The notes under the pieces: model-generated
What the model was told of the DNA's origin: nothing
Database searches by the model: none
Seen by the model: the letters and a program-made list of their open reading frames with translations, nothing else
Part shown: positions 25,922 to 35,432 of the stretch, piece by piece
Numbering within the stretch: position 1 is the stretch's first letter
How the letters are laid out: each line of letters starts with the position of its first letter
Assembly (NCBI RefSeq): GCF_000739995.1
Contig: NZ_BBJX01000002.1
Location: 248,001-312,000, forward strand
Source: Comamonas granuli NBRC 101663
GTDB taxonomy: Bacteria; Pseudomonadota; Gammaproteobacteria; Burkholderiales; Burkholderiaceae_C
Direction of reading: 5' to 3'
Length of the DNA: 64,000 bases
Program-made: the position numbers and the translations under genes

Positions 25922-25938
25922 GTGAAATGAATTTTCAC
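25922..25938. promoter_or_regulatory. Inverted repeat upstream of malic enzyme gene
   Basis: GTGAAA and TTTCAC are separated by 5 nt in an AT-rich island within otherwise GC-rich DNA, about 165 nt upstream of the malic enzyme ATG. The geometry suits a dimeric repressor or activator. The rest of the 25760-25997 gap shows nothing else clear. Confidence 0.4.
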
Positions 25939-25997
25939 ATCACAAAACAAATGACTTTTCGGCCCCTAGTCGCCCGCACCCCGGGCCCACCCCGCCT

Positions 25998-27515
<1,518 letters not shown>

Positions 27516-27532
27516 GGTGATTTCAAGCAAAA

Positions 27533-27577
27533 AGCGCGTCCAGCGCTTGTCCATCAAGCGCCAGCAGCTATCAAAAC
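27533..27577 (+). repeat. Dispersed repeat, copy 3 (between mmsA and aminotransferase genes)
   Basis: CAGCGCTTGTCCATCAAGCGCCAGCAGCTATCAAAA-type sequence (GCGCTTG/CAAGCGC arms) occupies most of the 68-nt spacer of a two-gene operon. It could lower expression of the second gene by forming a stem in the mRNA. Confidence 0.75.
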
Positions 27578-27583
27578 AGGAAT

Positions 27584-28948
27584 TCAGGCGGTTTCGTGCA
27601 GGGCGTCGCCCAGGGCGCTGACCAGGCGGTCGATCTCGGCCTCGGTGCTGATGAAGGGGGGCGCGAGCTGGATGGTGTCGCCGCCGTAGCGCACGTAAAA
27701 GCCCTTGTCCCAGCACTTCATGGCGATCTCGTAGGGGCGCTTGGCCGGCTCGCCAGGCAGCGCTTCAATGGTGAAGCCGGCGGCCAGGCCGTAGTTGCGG
27801 ATGTCGGCCACATGCTTGGCCCCCTTGAGGCCGTGCACGGCGTTCTCGAAGTAGGGCGCCAGGGTCTTCACGCGGCCGGGCATGTCCTCTTTTTGCAGGA
27901 TGTCCAGCACGGCATTGCCCGCCGCGCAGGCGACGGGGTGGGCCGAGTAGGTGTAGCCGTGGGCAAATTCCAGCATGTACTCGGGGCCGCCCGCGGCCAT
28001 GAAGGTGTCGTAGATCTCCTTGCTGGCCACACAGCCGCCCAGCGGCTGGGCGCCGTTGGTCACCTGCTTGGCGAAGTTCAGGATGTCGGGCGTCACGCCG
28101 AACACCTCGGCCCCCGTCCAGCCGCCGCAGCGGCCGAAGCCCGTGATCACCTCGTCGAAGATCAGCAGGATGTGGTTCTGCGTGCAGATCTCGCGCAGGC
28201 GCTGCAGGTAGCCCGCAGGCGGGATGACCACGCCGGCCGAGCCGGAGAACGGCTCCACGATCACCGCGGCGATGTTGCTGGCATCGTGCAGGGCGATCAG
28301 GTCGAGCAGCTTGTCGGCCAGCGCCCGGCCGTCGGTGTCGGGCATGCCCCGGCAGAAGGAGCCGGCGGGCGGCTGGGTGTGGGGGAGGTGGTCGGCCTCG
28401 ATGGTCTGGCCGAAGGTCTTGCGGTTGCCCACCATGCCGCCGACCGAGATGCCGCCGAAGTTCACGCCGTGGTAGCCCTTCTCGCGGCCGATCAGGCGCG
28501 TCTTGCTGCCCTGGCCTTTGGCGCGCCAGTAGGCGCGCGCCATCTTCAGCGAGGTGTCGGCCGCCTCCGAGCCCGAGCCGGTGAAGAACACATAGTCCAG
28601 GCCGGCGGGCGTCAGCTCCTTGAGCTTGTTGGCAAGCTCGAACGAGGCCGGGTGGCCGAACTGGAAGGCGGGCGCGTAGTCGAGCTGGGCGGCGGCCTTG
28701 CCAATGGCCTCGGCCACCTCGCGGCGCCCATGGCCCAGGCCCGAGCACCACAGGCCCGAGAGGCCGTCGAAGATCTTGCGCCCGTCGGCGTCGGTGTAGT
28801 ACGCGCCCAGGCCGCTCACGATCATGCGCGGCTGGGCCTTGAAGCTGCGGTTACCGGTGAAGGGCATCCAGTGCGCGTCCAGCCAGGCGGCGTCCGTGTT
28901 CGGGGCCGCCGCATGCGCGGAGGTATCGTCGACGAGGGCAAATGACAT
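27584..28948 (-). CDS. Omega-amino acid:pyruvate aminotransferase (beta-alanine type)
   Basis: A 454-residue class III PLP aminotransferase. Typical parts include GLSGLWCSGLGHGR, FFTGSGSEAADTSLKMAR, LLIFDEVITGFGR and the PLP Lys in LNFAKQVTNG. The sequence matches the omega-APT group, transferring the amino group of beta-alanine or similar omega-amines to pyruvate. The product, malonate semialdehyde, is the substrate of the dehydrogenase encoded next. The LysR-type regulator gene is divergent, with 92 nt between the starts, and probably controls the pair. Confidence 0.92.
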   Translation of the reverse strand: MSFALVDDTSAHAAAPNTDAAWLDAHWMPFTGNRSFKAQPRMIVSGLGAYYTDADGRKIFDGLSGLWCSGLGHGRREVAEAIGKAAAQLDYAPAFQFGHPASFELANKLKELTPAGLDYVFFTGSGSEAADTSLKMARAYWRAKGQGSKTRLIGREKGYHGVNFGGISVGGMVGNRKTFGQTIEADHLPHTQPPAGSFCRGMPDTDGRALADKLLDLIALHDASNIAAVIVEPFSGSAGVVIPPAGYLQRLREICTQNHILLIFDEVITGFGRCGGWTGAEVFGVTPDILNFAKQVTNGAQPLGGCVASKEIYDTFMAAGGPEYMLEFAHGYTYSAHPVACAAGNAVLDILQKEDMPGRVKTLAPYFENAVHGLKGAKHVADIRNYGLAAGFTIEALPGEPAKRPYEIAMKCWDKGFYVRYGGDTIQLAPPFISTEAEIDRLVSALGDALHETA

Positions 28949-29005
28949 GGCGCTCTCCAGAAAAAAGGGGGAATGCGCGCATTGTGGGTAACGGCGATAA
29001 TTCGT

Positions 29006-29023
29006 TGGATAGACAAATATCCA
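29006..29023. promoter_or_regulatory. Likely LysR-type operator
   Basis: TGGATA-N6-TATCCA, a perfect inverted repeat, lies in the divergent promoter region between the aminotransferase and LysR regulator genes, 18 nt before the regulator ATG. Its place and symmetry suit autoregulation plus control of the aminotransferase/mmsA operon. Confidence 0.55.
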
Positions 29024-29040
29024 CGTTCACTTGCCGATTT

Positions 29041-29976
29041 ATGCAAGCAAGCACCGCCATCCGTCCGCGCGCCGTACTGGGCCAGGTCAGCGACATGGAC
29101 CTGCGCCTGCTGCAGGTCTTCAAGGCCGTGGTCGAGTGCGGCGGCATGGCTGCGGCGGAGTTGGAGCTCAACATCGGCACGAGCACCGTGAGCCGCCACG
29201 TGAAGGATCTGGAGACCCGCCTGGGGCTCACCCTGTGCCGCCGGGGCCGCGCAGGCTTTGCGCTCACCCCTGAGGGCCAGCGCGTGTACGACGAAACCCT
29301 GCGCCTGCTGGCCGCGGTGCGTGGGTTTCGCGATGGCATTGACGACATCCACGAGCGCATGGGCGGCACGCTGTCCCTGGCCGTGTTCGACAAGACGGCG
29401 AGCAATCCCGCCGCGCGCATCCACGCTGCCCTGGCTGCGTTCGCGCAGCAGGCGCCCGATGTGCACCTGCAATTGCACGTGGGCAGCATCAATGCCATCG
29501 AGCGCGGCGTGATCGACGGCAGCTTTCAGGTCGGCATCATCCCGACGCACCGCAGTTCGCAAAGCCTGGTCTACACGCCGCTTTTTGACGAAACCATGCT
29601 GCTGTACTGCGGCCAGGGCCATCCCCTGTTCGGCGCGCAACACGCCGCGCTGGACTGGGAGGCCCTGCGCGCCCACCCCTTTGCCGGCCTGGGCTACCAC
29701 TCACCCAATATGGCGCTGAGCCACCAGGCGGGTTTGCTGCGCAGTGCCACGGGGTTTGACCAGGAGTCCATTGCGACGCTGGTGCTCTCGGGCCGCTACC
29801 TGGGTTTTTTGCCCGACCATTACGCGCAGGCATTCGTGCAGCATGGGCGCATGCAGGCCGTGCGGCCCGACCGCTTCAACTACCACTGCGCGTTTGTGGC
29901 ACTGGTGCGGCGCTCGCCCGCGCCCTCGCGCGCCGCGCAGTGCCTGCAACGCTGCCTGGTGCAGGCCCACGCCTGA
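29041..29976 (+). CDS. LysR-family transcriptional regulator
   Basis: A 311-residue regulator. The winged helix-turn-helix spans about 18-80 (MDLRLLQVFKAVVECGGMAAAELELNIGTSTVSRHVKDLE, described here only by its ends), followed by a periplasmic-binding-protein-like effector domain. The start at 29041 leaves an 18-residue N-terminal extension; the ATG at 29095 (MDLRLLQV) would give the canonical LysR length. It is divergent from the omega-aminotransferase/mmsA operon and likely regulates it in response to a beta-alanine or semialdehyde-type compound; effector is unknown. Confidence 0.9.
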   Translation: MQASTAIRPRAVLGQVSDMDLRLLQVFKAVVECGGMAAAELELNIGTSTVSRHVKDLETRLGLTLCRRGRAGFALTPEGQRVYDETLRLLAAVRGFRDGIDDIHERMGGTLSLAVFDKTASNPAARIHAALAAFAQQAPDVHLQLHVGSINAIERGVIDGSFQVGIIPTHRSSQSLVYTPLFDETMLLYCGQGHPLFGAQHAALDWEALRAHPFAGLGYHSPNMALSHQAGLLRSATGFDQESIATLVLSGRYLGFLPDHYAQAFVQHGRMQAVRPDRFNYHCAFVALVRRSPAPSRAAQCLQRCLVQAHA

Positions 29977-30088
29977 ACCTGCGCTGCGGAGCCCGGCGTT
30001 CCTCTGCGCCAGAGGGTGGCCCAGCGCAGTCCGGTGCACGGCGGAAAACGCTTTACTCTCCCGGCGCAATGCCGATACCATGGCTGCC

Positions 30089-30394
30089 ATGTCCAGCATC
30101 ACCGCCATCGCCTCATCCGGCCTGCGTGCCGCGCAGCAGCGGCTGGACGCCTCCGCGCACAACATTGCCAATGCCCAGACGCCTGGCATGCGCCCCCTGC
30201 GCGTGGAGCAGGCCGAGGCCGCCACGCCGCCAGGCGGGGTGCGCACCAGCGTGCAGCGCGCATCCCAGCCCGGGGTGGCGCTGGAGCAGGAGATGGTGGA
30301 CCAGATGAGCGCCACCTACGCCTTCAAGGCCAATCTGCGCACCCTGCAGACCCAGGACCGCATGCTGGGCGCCTTGCTCAACGAGCAGGCGTGA
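30089..30394 (+). CDS. Flagellar rod-like (FlgC N-terminal-like) small protein
   Basis: A 101-residue protein with the flagellar rod/hook N-terminal signature SSITAIASSGLRAAQQRLDASAHNIANAQTPG and a C-terminal coiled segment (EQEMVDQMSATYAFKANLRTLQTQDRM) matching the terminal helix of the same family. The middle domain of true FlgC is missing, so it looks like a mini-rod protein joined from both ends. No flagellar genes surround it. A second start 9 nt upstream (MAAMSS) is possible. Its 3' end overlaps the convergent DUF2061 gene by 17 nt. Confidence 0.75.
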   Translation: MSSITAIASSGLRAAQQRLDASAHNIANAQTPGMRPLRVEQAEAATPPGGVRTSVQRASQPGVALEQEMVDQMSATYAFKANLRTLQTQDRMLGALLNEQA

Positions 30395-30632
30395 GCAGCG
30401 CCTGCGCTGGCGCAGGGGTGCGCCGCAGCGCGCGCTCCCAGGCTTTCTCGTGGAAGAAAAAGGCCACGGCCTGCACCGTTGGCTCCAGCAGGCTGAGCGT
30501 GAACGAGGCGACCAGATTGCCGGTGATGGCGTAGGCCACCATGGCCGCCACGCAGATGTGGATGAGGTAGTAGCTGCCGGTCTTGAGCAGCATGGCCCGG
30601 TTCTGGCGGGCGATGTGGCGGATGCGGGACAT
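30378..30632 (-). CDS. DUF2061 family small membrane protein
   Basis: An 84-residue protein with two hydrophobic spans (TGSYYLIHICVAAMVAYAI and FTLSLLEPTVQAVAFFF) and the histidine-containing tail FFHEKAWER typical of DUF2061 inner-membrane proteins, some annotated as chlorhexidine-efflux-like. Function is not established. AGGAG precedes the ATG by 7 nt. It is transcribed divergently from the SPFH gene with roughly 190 nt between, the only sizeable regulatory space nearby. Confidence 0.8.
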   Translation of the reverse strand: MSRIRHIARQNRAMLLKTGSYYLIHICVAAMVAYAITGNLVASFTLSLLEPTVQAVAFFFHEKAWERALRRTPAPAQALLTPAR

Positions 30633-30825
30633 GGCGGACTCCTGGAAGGCGGGACCAGCGGATGCGCCGGCCTGTGTAAATAATAATGCTTCGCAATTGC
30701 ATTGCCCATTGAGTCTCCCTACCAGCGGCATAGCCTGCACGCACCGCCGGGCCCCGCCGCAGCAAGGCTTGTTCTATGATGGCTGGCCCTACCAACCCCC
30801 TTCGTTCAGCAACCGGGAGCAGCGC

Positions 30826-31878
30826 ATGGCCCTCATGGACTTCATCAAGAAACAGTTCATCGACATCCTCCAGTGGACCGAGGACGGCGACGGAACGCTG
30901 GCATGGCGCTTCCCGATGGAGGGGATGGAAATCCAGAACGGCGGCACGCTGGTGGTGCGCGAGTCGCAGATGGCGGTGTTCGTCAACGAAGGCCAGGTGG
31001 CCGACGTGTTCGGCCCCGGCACCTACAAGCTGACCACGCAGACGCTGCCGGTGCTCACCTACCTGAAGAACTGGGACAAGCTGTTCCAGTCGCCCTTCAA
31101 GAGCGACGTGTACTTCTTCAGCACGCGCCAGCAGATCGACCAGAAGTGGGGCACGCCGCAGCCCATCACCATCCGCGACAAGGACTTCGGCGCGGTGCGC
31201 CTGCGCGCGTTCGGCAACTACGCCTACCGCATCGCCGACCCCAAGCGGTTCCACACCGAGATCTCGGGCACGCGCGATGTGTACCCCGCGGCCGACCTCG
31301 AAGGCCAGTTGCGCGGCCTGGTGCTGCAGAACATCAGCAACGCCATCGCCGGCAGCGGCCTGCCCTTCCTCGACCTGGCGGCCAACCAGGTGATGTTTGC
31401 CGACGCGCTGGCCAAGGAACTGCAGCCCGCGTTCGAGAAAATCGGCCTCAAGCTGGAGGCGATGACGGTGCAGAACGTCTCGCTGCCCGAGGAGCTGCAG
31501 AAGATCCTCGACCAGAAGATCGGCATGGGCATGGTCGGCGGCGACATGGGCAAGTTCATGCAGTACCAGACGGCGCAGGCCATCCCCAAGTTCGCCGAGG
31601 GTGCGGGCCATGGCGGTGGCGGCATCGCGGGCGACGCCATGGGCCTGGGCGCCGGCGTGGCGCTGGGCCAGGTGCTGGCGCAGAACCTGCAGGCCGGCCT
31701 GCAGGGCGCAGCGGCCCAGGCCGCGCCCGCCGCGGCTGCCGCAGCGGCGGCCGGGGGCGTCAAGCCCGAGGACGTCATGGCCACACTGGAGAAGCTGGCC
31801 GAGCTCAAGACCAAGGGCATCCTCACGCAGGACGAGTTTGACGCCAAGAAGGCCGAACTGCTGAAAAAGCTGGTCTGA
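30826..31878 (+). CDS. SPFH/band-7 domain protein with SHOCT tail
   Basis: A 350-residue protein of the YdjI/'virion core' SPFH branch. The N terminus (MALMDFIKKQFIDILQW) and residues 20-230 match the SPFH fold. A Gly-rich then poly-Ala linker (about 265-310) leads to a C-terminal SHOCT motif (LEKLAELKTKGILTQDEFDAKKAELL), an oligomerisation module. It probably coats membranes or organises partners at them. Next comes a zinc-ribbon/DUF4178 protein and a DUF350 protein, a set that recurs in other bacteria with SpeE-like genes. A dispersed repeat follows the stop. Confidence 0.88.
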   Translation: MALMDFIKKQFIDILQWTEDGDGTLAWRFPMEGMEIQNGGTLVVRESQMAVFVNEGQVADVFGPGTYKLTTQTLPVLTYLKNWDKLFQSPFKSDVYFFSTRQQIDQKWGTPQPITIRDKDFGAVRLRAFGNYAYRIADPKRFHTEISGTRDVYPAADLEGQLRGLVLQNISNAIAGSGLPFLDLAANQVMFADALAKELQPAFEKIGLKLEAMTVQNVSLPEELQKILDQKIGMGMVGGDMGKFMQYQTAQAIPKFAEGAGHGGGGIAGDAMGLGAGVALGQVLAQNLQAGLQGAAAQAAPAAAAAAAAGGVKPEDVMATLEKLAELKTKGILTQDEFDAKKAELLKKLV

Positions 31879-31883
31879 GTCAA

Positions 31884-31940
31884 TACTATAAAAACTATAG
31901 CTGCCAGCGCTTGAGGGGCGGGCACCAGAGGCCTGAAAAC
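31884..31940 (-). repeat. Dispersed repeat, copy 4 (intergenic)
   Basis: In reverse orientation it reads GGCCTCTGGTGCCCG, then CTCAAGCGCTGGCAGCTATAG. It lies between the SPFH and DUF4178 genes, directly after the SPFH stop codon, inside what otherwise looks like one operon. Confidence 0.75.
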
Positions 31941-31981
31941 CTCTGAGTCCGCACGGAGCGGCGCAGGCAGGCGCACCCACG

Positions 31982-33469
31982 ATGGCGACCAGCCCCACCC
32001 AGCGCAGCTACCGGGCGCCCTGCCCGGGCTGCGGCGCGCCCGTCGAATTCCGCAGCGCGCAATCCACGCACGCCGTCTGCGGCTACTGCCAGAGCACGGT
32101 GGTGCGCAGCGGCGAGGTGCTCGCGCGCCTGGGCAAGATGGCCGAGCTGTTCGACGACCATAGCCCGTTGCAGCTCATGGCCAGCGGGCGCATCGTGCTC
32201 GATGGCCAGGAGCAGCCCTTCACCCTCATCGGCCGCCTGCAGTACAAGAACGAGGCGGGCACCTGGGCCGAATGGGTCGCCTACCTGAACGACGGCAGCA
32301 TGGCCACGCTGGGCGAGGACAACGGCGCCTACGTCTTCACCCGCCCCGACCCCGCCATCCGCGCCCTGCCCGACGCCGGCCGCCTGCGCGCGGGCACGAC
32401 CACGGCCATCAACGGCAAGACCTTCAGCGTGGCCTATGCCGGCCAGGGCAGCCTCATCGCCGCGCAGGGCGAGCTGCCGCGCCTGCCACCCCTGGGCCAG
32501 CCCTTTGCCATGGCCGAGCTGCGCAGCAGCGACGGCGAGGTGCTGTCCATCGACTACGGCGTGCAGCCCCCGCGTGTGGAGCGCGGGCGCAGCGTGTTGC
32601 TCGACGACCTGAAGCTCCAGGGTCTGAAAGACGCGTCGGCCAAGGAGGAGAAGGGCCGCCAGTTCGACTGCCCGCAGTGCGGCGCGCCCGTGCAGGTGCA
32701 GCTGGAGACCACCAAGAGCTGCACTTGCCCCTCGTGCAAGAGCGTGATCGACCTCTCCCACGGCCTGGGCGGCGAGCTGCGCGCGGCCGTGCAGGACGAG
32801 CCCGTGCGCCCCACCATCGCGCTGGGCGCCAAGGGGCAATTGCAGGGGGTGGACTGGCAGGTGGTGGGCTTTCAGCACCGCATGGGCCAGGAGCCCGGCG
32901 ACGACGAGCATTTCGGCTGGAACGAATACCTGCTCTACAACCAGAAGCGCGGCTTCGCCTTCCTGGTCGATTCCGAGGAAGGCTGGAGCCTGGTGCGCCC
33001 CACCACGGGCGCGCCGCAAATGACGGCCAATGGGCGCAGCGCCACCTACCTGGGCAGCAAGTACGAGCTCAAGTACAGCTACCACGCCGAGACGACCTAT
33101 GTGCTGGGCGAGTTCTACTGGCAGGTCGAGCGCGGGCAAAAGACCTTCAACCGCGACTTCGCGAGCAGCAAGGGCCTGCTGTCCATGGAGCAAAGTCCCA
33201 GCGAGGTCACCTGGTCCAGCGGTGACAGGCTGGCGGCCGCCACCGTGGCCCAGGCCTTCGGCATCGCCCCGTCCCGGATCGGGGACGACGTGGGCCCCTT
33301 TGTCCCCGCGGGGGGCGACAGGATCAAGACCATCCTGATCGTGGTGGTCATCGTCATCATCCTGCTGGTCATCCTGAGCGACTGCTCGGGCTCATCGGGT
33401 GGCAGCGGCTACACGCGCAGCACCGGCGGCTCCTGGGGTGGCTACTCCAGCGGCGGCGGGCACAAATGA
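31982..33469 (+). CDS. Double zinc-ribbon, double DUF4178 membrane protein
   Basis: A 495-residue protein built from two similar halves. Each starts with a four-cysteine zinc ribbon (CPGCGAP with CGYCQS near residues 14-37; CPQCGAP with CPSCKS near 230-255) and continues into a DUF4178 beta-rich domain. A single transmembrane segment (TILIVVVIVIILLVIL, about 442-460) is followed by a Ser/Gly-rich tail, so most of the chain is on one side of the membrane, probably cytoplasmic. DUF4178 proteins (E. coli YjfK type) recur beside DUF350 and polyamine-synthase-like genes, as here. No biochemical role is known. Confidence 0.85.
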   Translation: MATSPTQRSYRAPCPGCGAPVEFRSAQSTHAVCGYCQSTVVRSGEVLARLGKMAELFDDHSPLQLMASGRIVLDGQEQPFTLIGRLQYKNEAGTWAEWVAYLNDGSMATLGEDNGAYVFTRPDPAIRALPDAGRLRAGTTTAINGKTFSVAYAGQGSLIAAQGELPRLPPLGQPFAMAELRSSDGEVLSIDYGVQPPRVERGRSVLLDDLKLQGLKDASAKEEKGRQFDCPQCGAPVQVQLETTKSCTCPSCKSVIDLSHGLGGELRAAVQDEPVRPTIALGAKGQLQGVDWQVVGFQHRMGQEPGDDEHFGWNEYLLYNQKRGFAFLVDSEEGWSLVRPTTGAPQMTANGRSATYLGSKYELKYSYHAETTYVLGEFYWQVERGQKTFNRDFASSKGLLSMEQSPSEVTWSSGDRLAAATVAQAFGIAPSRIGDDVGPFVPAGGDRIKTILIVVVIVIILLVILSDCSGSSGGSGYTRSTGGSWGGYSSGGGHK

Positions 33470-33490
33470 ATTTTGCAAGGAGAAACAGCA

Positions 33491-33712
33491 ATGATGGGAA
33501 TCGAATGGCTCCGGCCCGCGGCCTTCCTCGGGTCCATCCTGTACGCCATCATCGGCGTGGTGGTGTTCTGGCTGTGCTTTGTCATCATCGACAAGATCAC
33601 CCCCGCCGACCTGTGGCGCGAAATCGTCGAGAAGCAGAACCAGGCCCTGGCCCTGGTGGTGGCGGCCATGTGCCTGGGCATCAGCATCATCGTGGCGGCG
33701 GCGATCCATTGA
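33491..33712 (+). CDS. DUF350 family membrane protein
   Basis: A 73-residue hydrophobic protein with two spans (FLGSILYAIIGVVVFWLCFVII and ALALVVAAMCLGISIIVAAAI), matching a half-unit of DUF350 (YjfL-like) proteins. AAGGAGA lies 10 nt before the ATG. It follows the DUF4178 gene by 21 nt. In related clusters a SpeE-like gene comes next, but here the restriction cassette intervenes. Confidence 0.85.
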   Translation: MMGIEWLRPAAFLGSILYAIIGVVVFWLCFVIIDKITPADLWREIVEKQNQALALVVAAMCLGISIIVAAAIH

Positions 33713-33787
33713 CGCGGTGGCGGTGACTCGCCCGCACAATAGCGGACTCGCCCGCCAGCCCGGACACCGGGCACCCCAACATCCGAC

Positions 33788-35428
33788 ATGCCTACCCTTG
33801 ACTGGCTTAACCGCGCCACTGCCTTCACCACCGCCGCCCAAGTGCCCTACCGGCTGCTGGACACCGTCTCCACCCACGGCGATGCCGCCAGTGCGCAGGG
33901 CAACCTACTGATCCAGGGCGACAACCTCGAAGCCCTGAAGGCCCTGCTGCCGTTTTACCGAGGCAAGGTGAAGTGCATCTTCATCGACCCGCCGTACAAC
34001 ACGCAAAGCGCCTTCGAGCACTACGACGACCACCTGGAACACAGCCAGTGGCTGAGCATGATGCTGCCGCGCCTGCAACTGCTGCGCGAGCTGCTGAGCG
34101 AGGACGGCTCGATCTGGGTGACTATCGACGACAACGAAGGGCATTACCTCAAGGTGTTGATGGATGAGGTGTTTGGGCGGAGGAATTTCCTGACCACGTT
34201 CATTTGGCAGAAGAGCTATGGTGGTGGCGCTAAAGCTAGATATTTCGTTGGGCTGCACGAGTACATACACTGCTTCGCAAAAAACATTGCTGCTCTGCCA
34301 GACTTCTTTTGGCCACCCGATGAAGGGGTGCTCAAGTACTACAAATTGCGCGACGCAAAGTTTGTAATACGTGGGCCTTACCGACTGCAGCCACTCGCGA
34401 CCACAAGTAACGACGAAAGACCCAACTTGCGTTACGCCCTTCCCGGGCCAGACGGCACAGAAGTTTGGCCAGTGAAACAGTGGCAATGGTCTCGAGAACG
34501 AGCACTCAACGCACTAGCAAATGATGAGCTCGTTTTCACGCCGTCAAAAACCGGCTTTACCGTCAACTACAAACAGTATTTGAGAGATACCGACGGTGAG
34601 GAGAGGCGTGCAAAACCAAAATCAATCATTGAAGGGCAGTACACACAACACGGAACACAAGAAAGTGTTGCCCTTTTTGGCCAAGAGAAGAAATTTTCTT
34701 TTCCTAAACCCGAAGGAATCATTGAACGCATTCTGGAGGCCGCCACTACCCCCGGCGACCTGGTTCTCGACAGCTTCCTCGGCTCCGGCACCACGGCCGC
34801 CGTGGCGCACAAGATGGGCCGCCGCTGGATCGGCATCGAAATGGGCGAGCACGCCGCCACGCACTGCCTGCCCCGGCTGGAGAAGGTGATCGCGGGCGAA
34901 CAGGGCGGTATCAGCCAGGCGGTAGGTTGGCAGGGCGGCGGCGGCTTTCGCTTCGCCCGCCTGGGCGCGCCCGTGTTCGATGCGCAAGGCCGCATCCACC
35001 CCGAGGTGCGCTTTGCCACGCTGGCGGCCTTTGTCTGGCAACAGGAGACGGGCACCGCCTTCGACCCTGCCCAGGGCCGCGCAGGCACGCCCTGGATCGG
35101 CACACACTCTGTCTTTGATAGCTGCTCGCGCTCGCCTGATGCGCCCGAAGCGGCAGTTCCGCCTGACATCGCGCTCCTCGAACTCGTGCTGCGCAGCCGC
35201 ACGGCCTACTACCTGCTGTTCAACGGCATCCTGGGCGACAAGCGCCCCGCCAGCGGCAATGTGCTCACGCGCGCCGTCCTCGATGCGCTCTTGCAACTGC
35301 ACGCCACCACGCCGCACCCCGAGGCGCCGCTGGTGGTCTATGGCGAGGCCAACCGCCTGGGCCCCGAAACCCTGGCCCGCGCGCGGGTGACGTTCAAGCA
35401 CATTCCGTATGACGTGAAGGCGAGGTGA
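33788..35428 (+). CDS. mod: Type III-like DNA methyltransferase (Mod)
   Basis: A 546-residue beta-class N6-adenine methyltransferase: motif IV DPPYNT (near residue 63) precedes the SAM-binding DSFLGSGTTAAVA (near 328). The target-recognition region between them (about nt 34190-34740, residues 135-318) is markedly AT-richer than both flanks, a sign of domain exchange. A dispersed repeat is translated near residue 445. It forms an operon with an AlbA_2 protein and a Res-type helicase-nuclease, so modification should protect host DNA from that nuclease. Slightly short for type III Mod. Sequence specificity cannot be read. Confidence 0.88.
   Translation: MPTLDWLNRATAFTTAAQVPYRLLDTVSTHGDAASAQGNLLIQGDNLEALKALLPFYRGKVKCIFIDPPYNTQSAFEHYDDHLEHSQWLSMMLPRLQLLRELLSEDGSIWVTIDDNEGHYLKVLMDEVFGRRNFLTTFIWQKSYGGGAKARYFVGLHEYIHCFAKNIAALPDFFWPPDEGVLKYYKLRDAKFVIRGPYRLQPLATTSNDERPNLRYALPGPDGTEVWPVKQWQWSRERALNALANDELVFTPSKTGFTVNYKQYLRDTDGEERRAKPKSIIEGQYTQHGTQESVALFGQEKKFSFPKPEGIIERILEAATTPGDLVLDSFLGSGTTAAVAHKMGRRWIGIEMGEHAATHCLPRLEKVIAGEQGGISQAVGWQGGGGFRFARLGAPVFDAQGRIHPEVRFATLAAFVWQQETGTAFDPAQGRAGTPWIGTHSVFDSCSRSPDAPEAAVPPDIALLELVLRSRTAYYLLFNGILGDKRPASGNVLTRAVLDALLQLHATTPHPEAPLVVYGEANRLGPETLARARVTFKHIPYDVKAR
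34190..34740 (+). other. AT-rich target-recognition segment within the methyltransferase gene
   Basis: Within this stretch base composition drops from about two-thirds GC to near half, with many A/T third positions (TAT, ATT, AAA codons), then returns sharply at GAGGCCGCCACTACC. The boundaries coincide with the region between conserved methyltransferase motifs, where DNA specificity is determined. This suggests recombination of the specificity domain from a foreign source. Confidence 0.75.
35111..35146 (-). repeat. Dispersed repeat, copy 5 (inside mod)
   Basis: Read on the minus strand: ATCAGGCGAGCGCGAGCAGCTATCAAAG. It is translated in frame as FDSCSRSPDAPEA within the C-terminal part of the methyltransferase, outside catalytic motifs. 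Confidence 0.65.
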
Positions 35429-35432
35429 GGGG

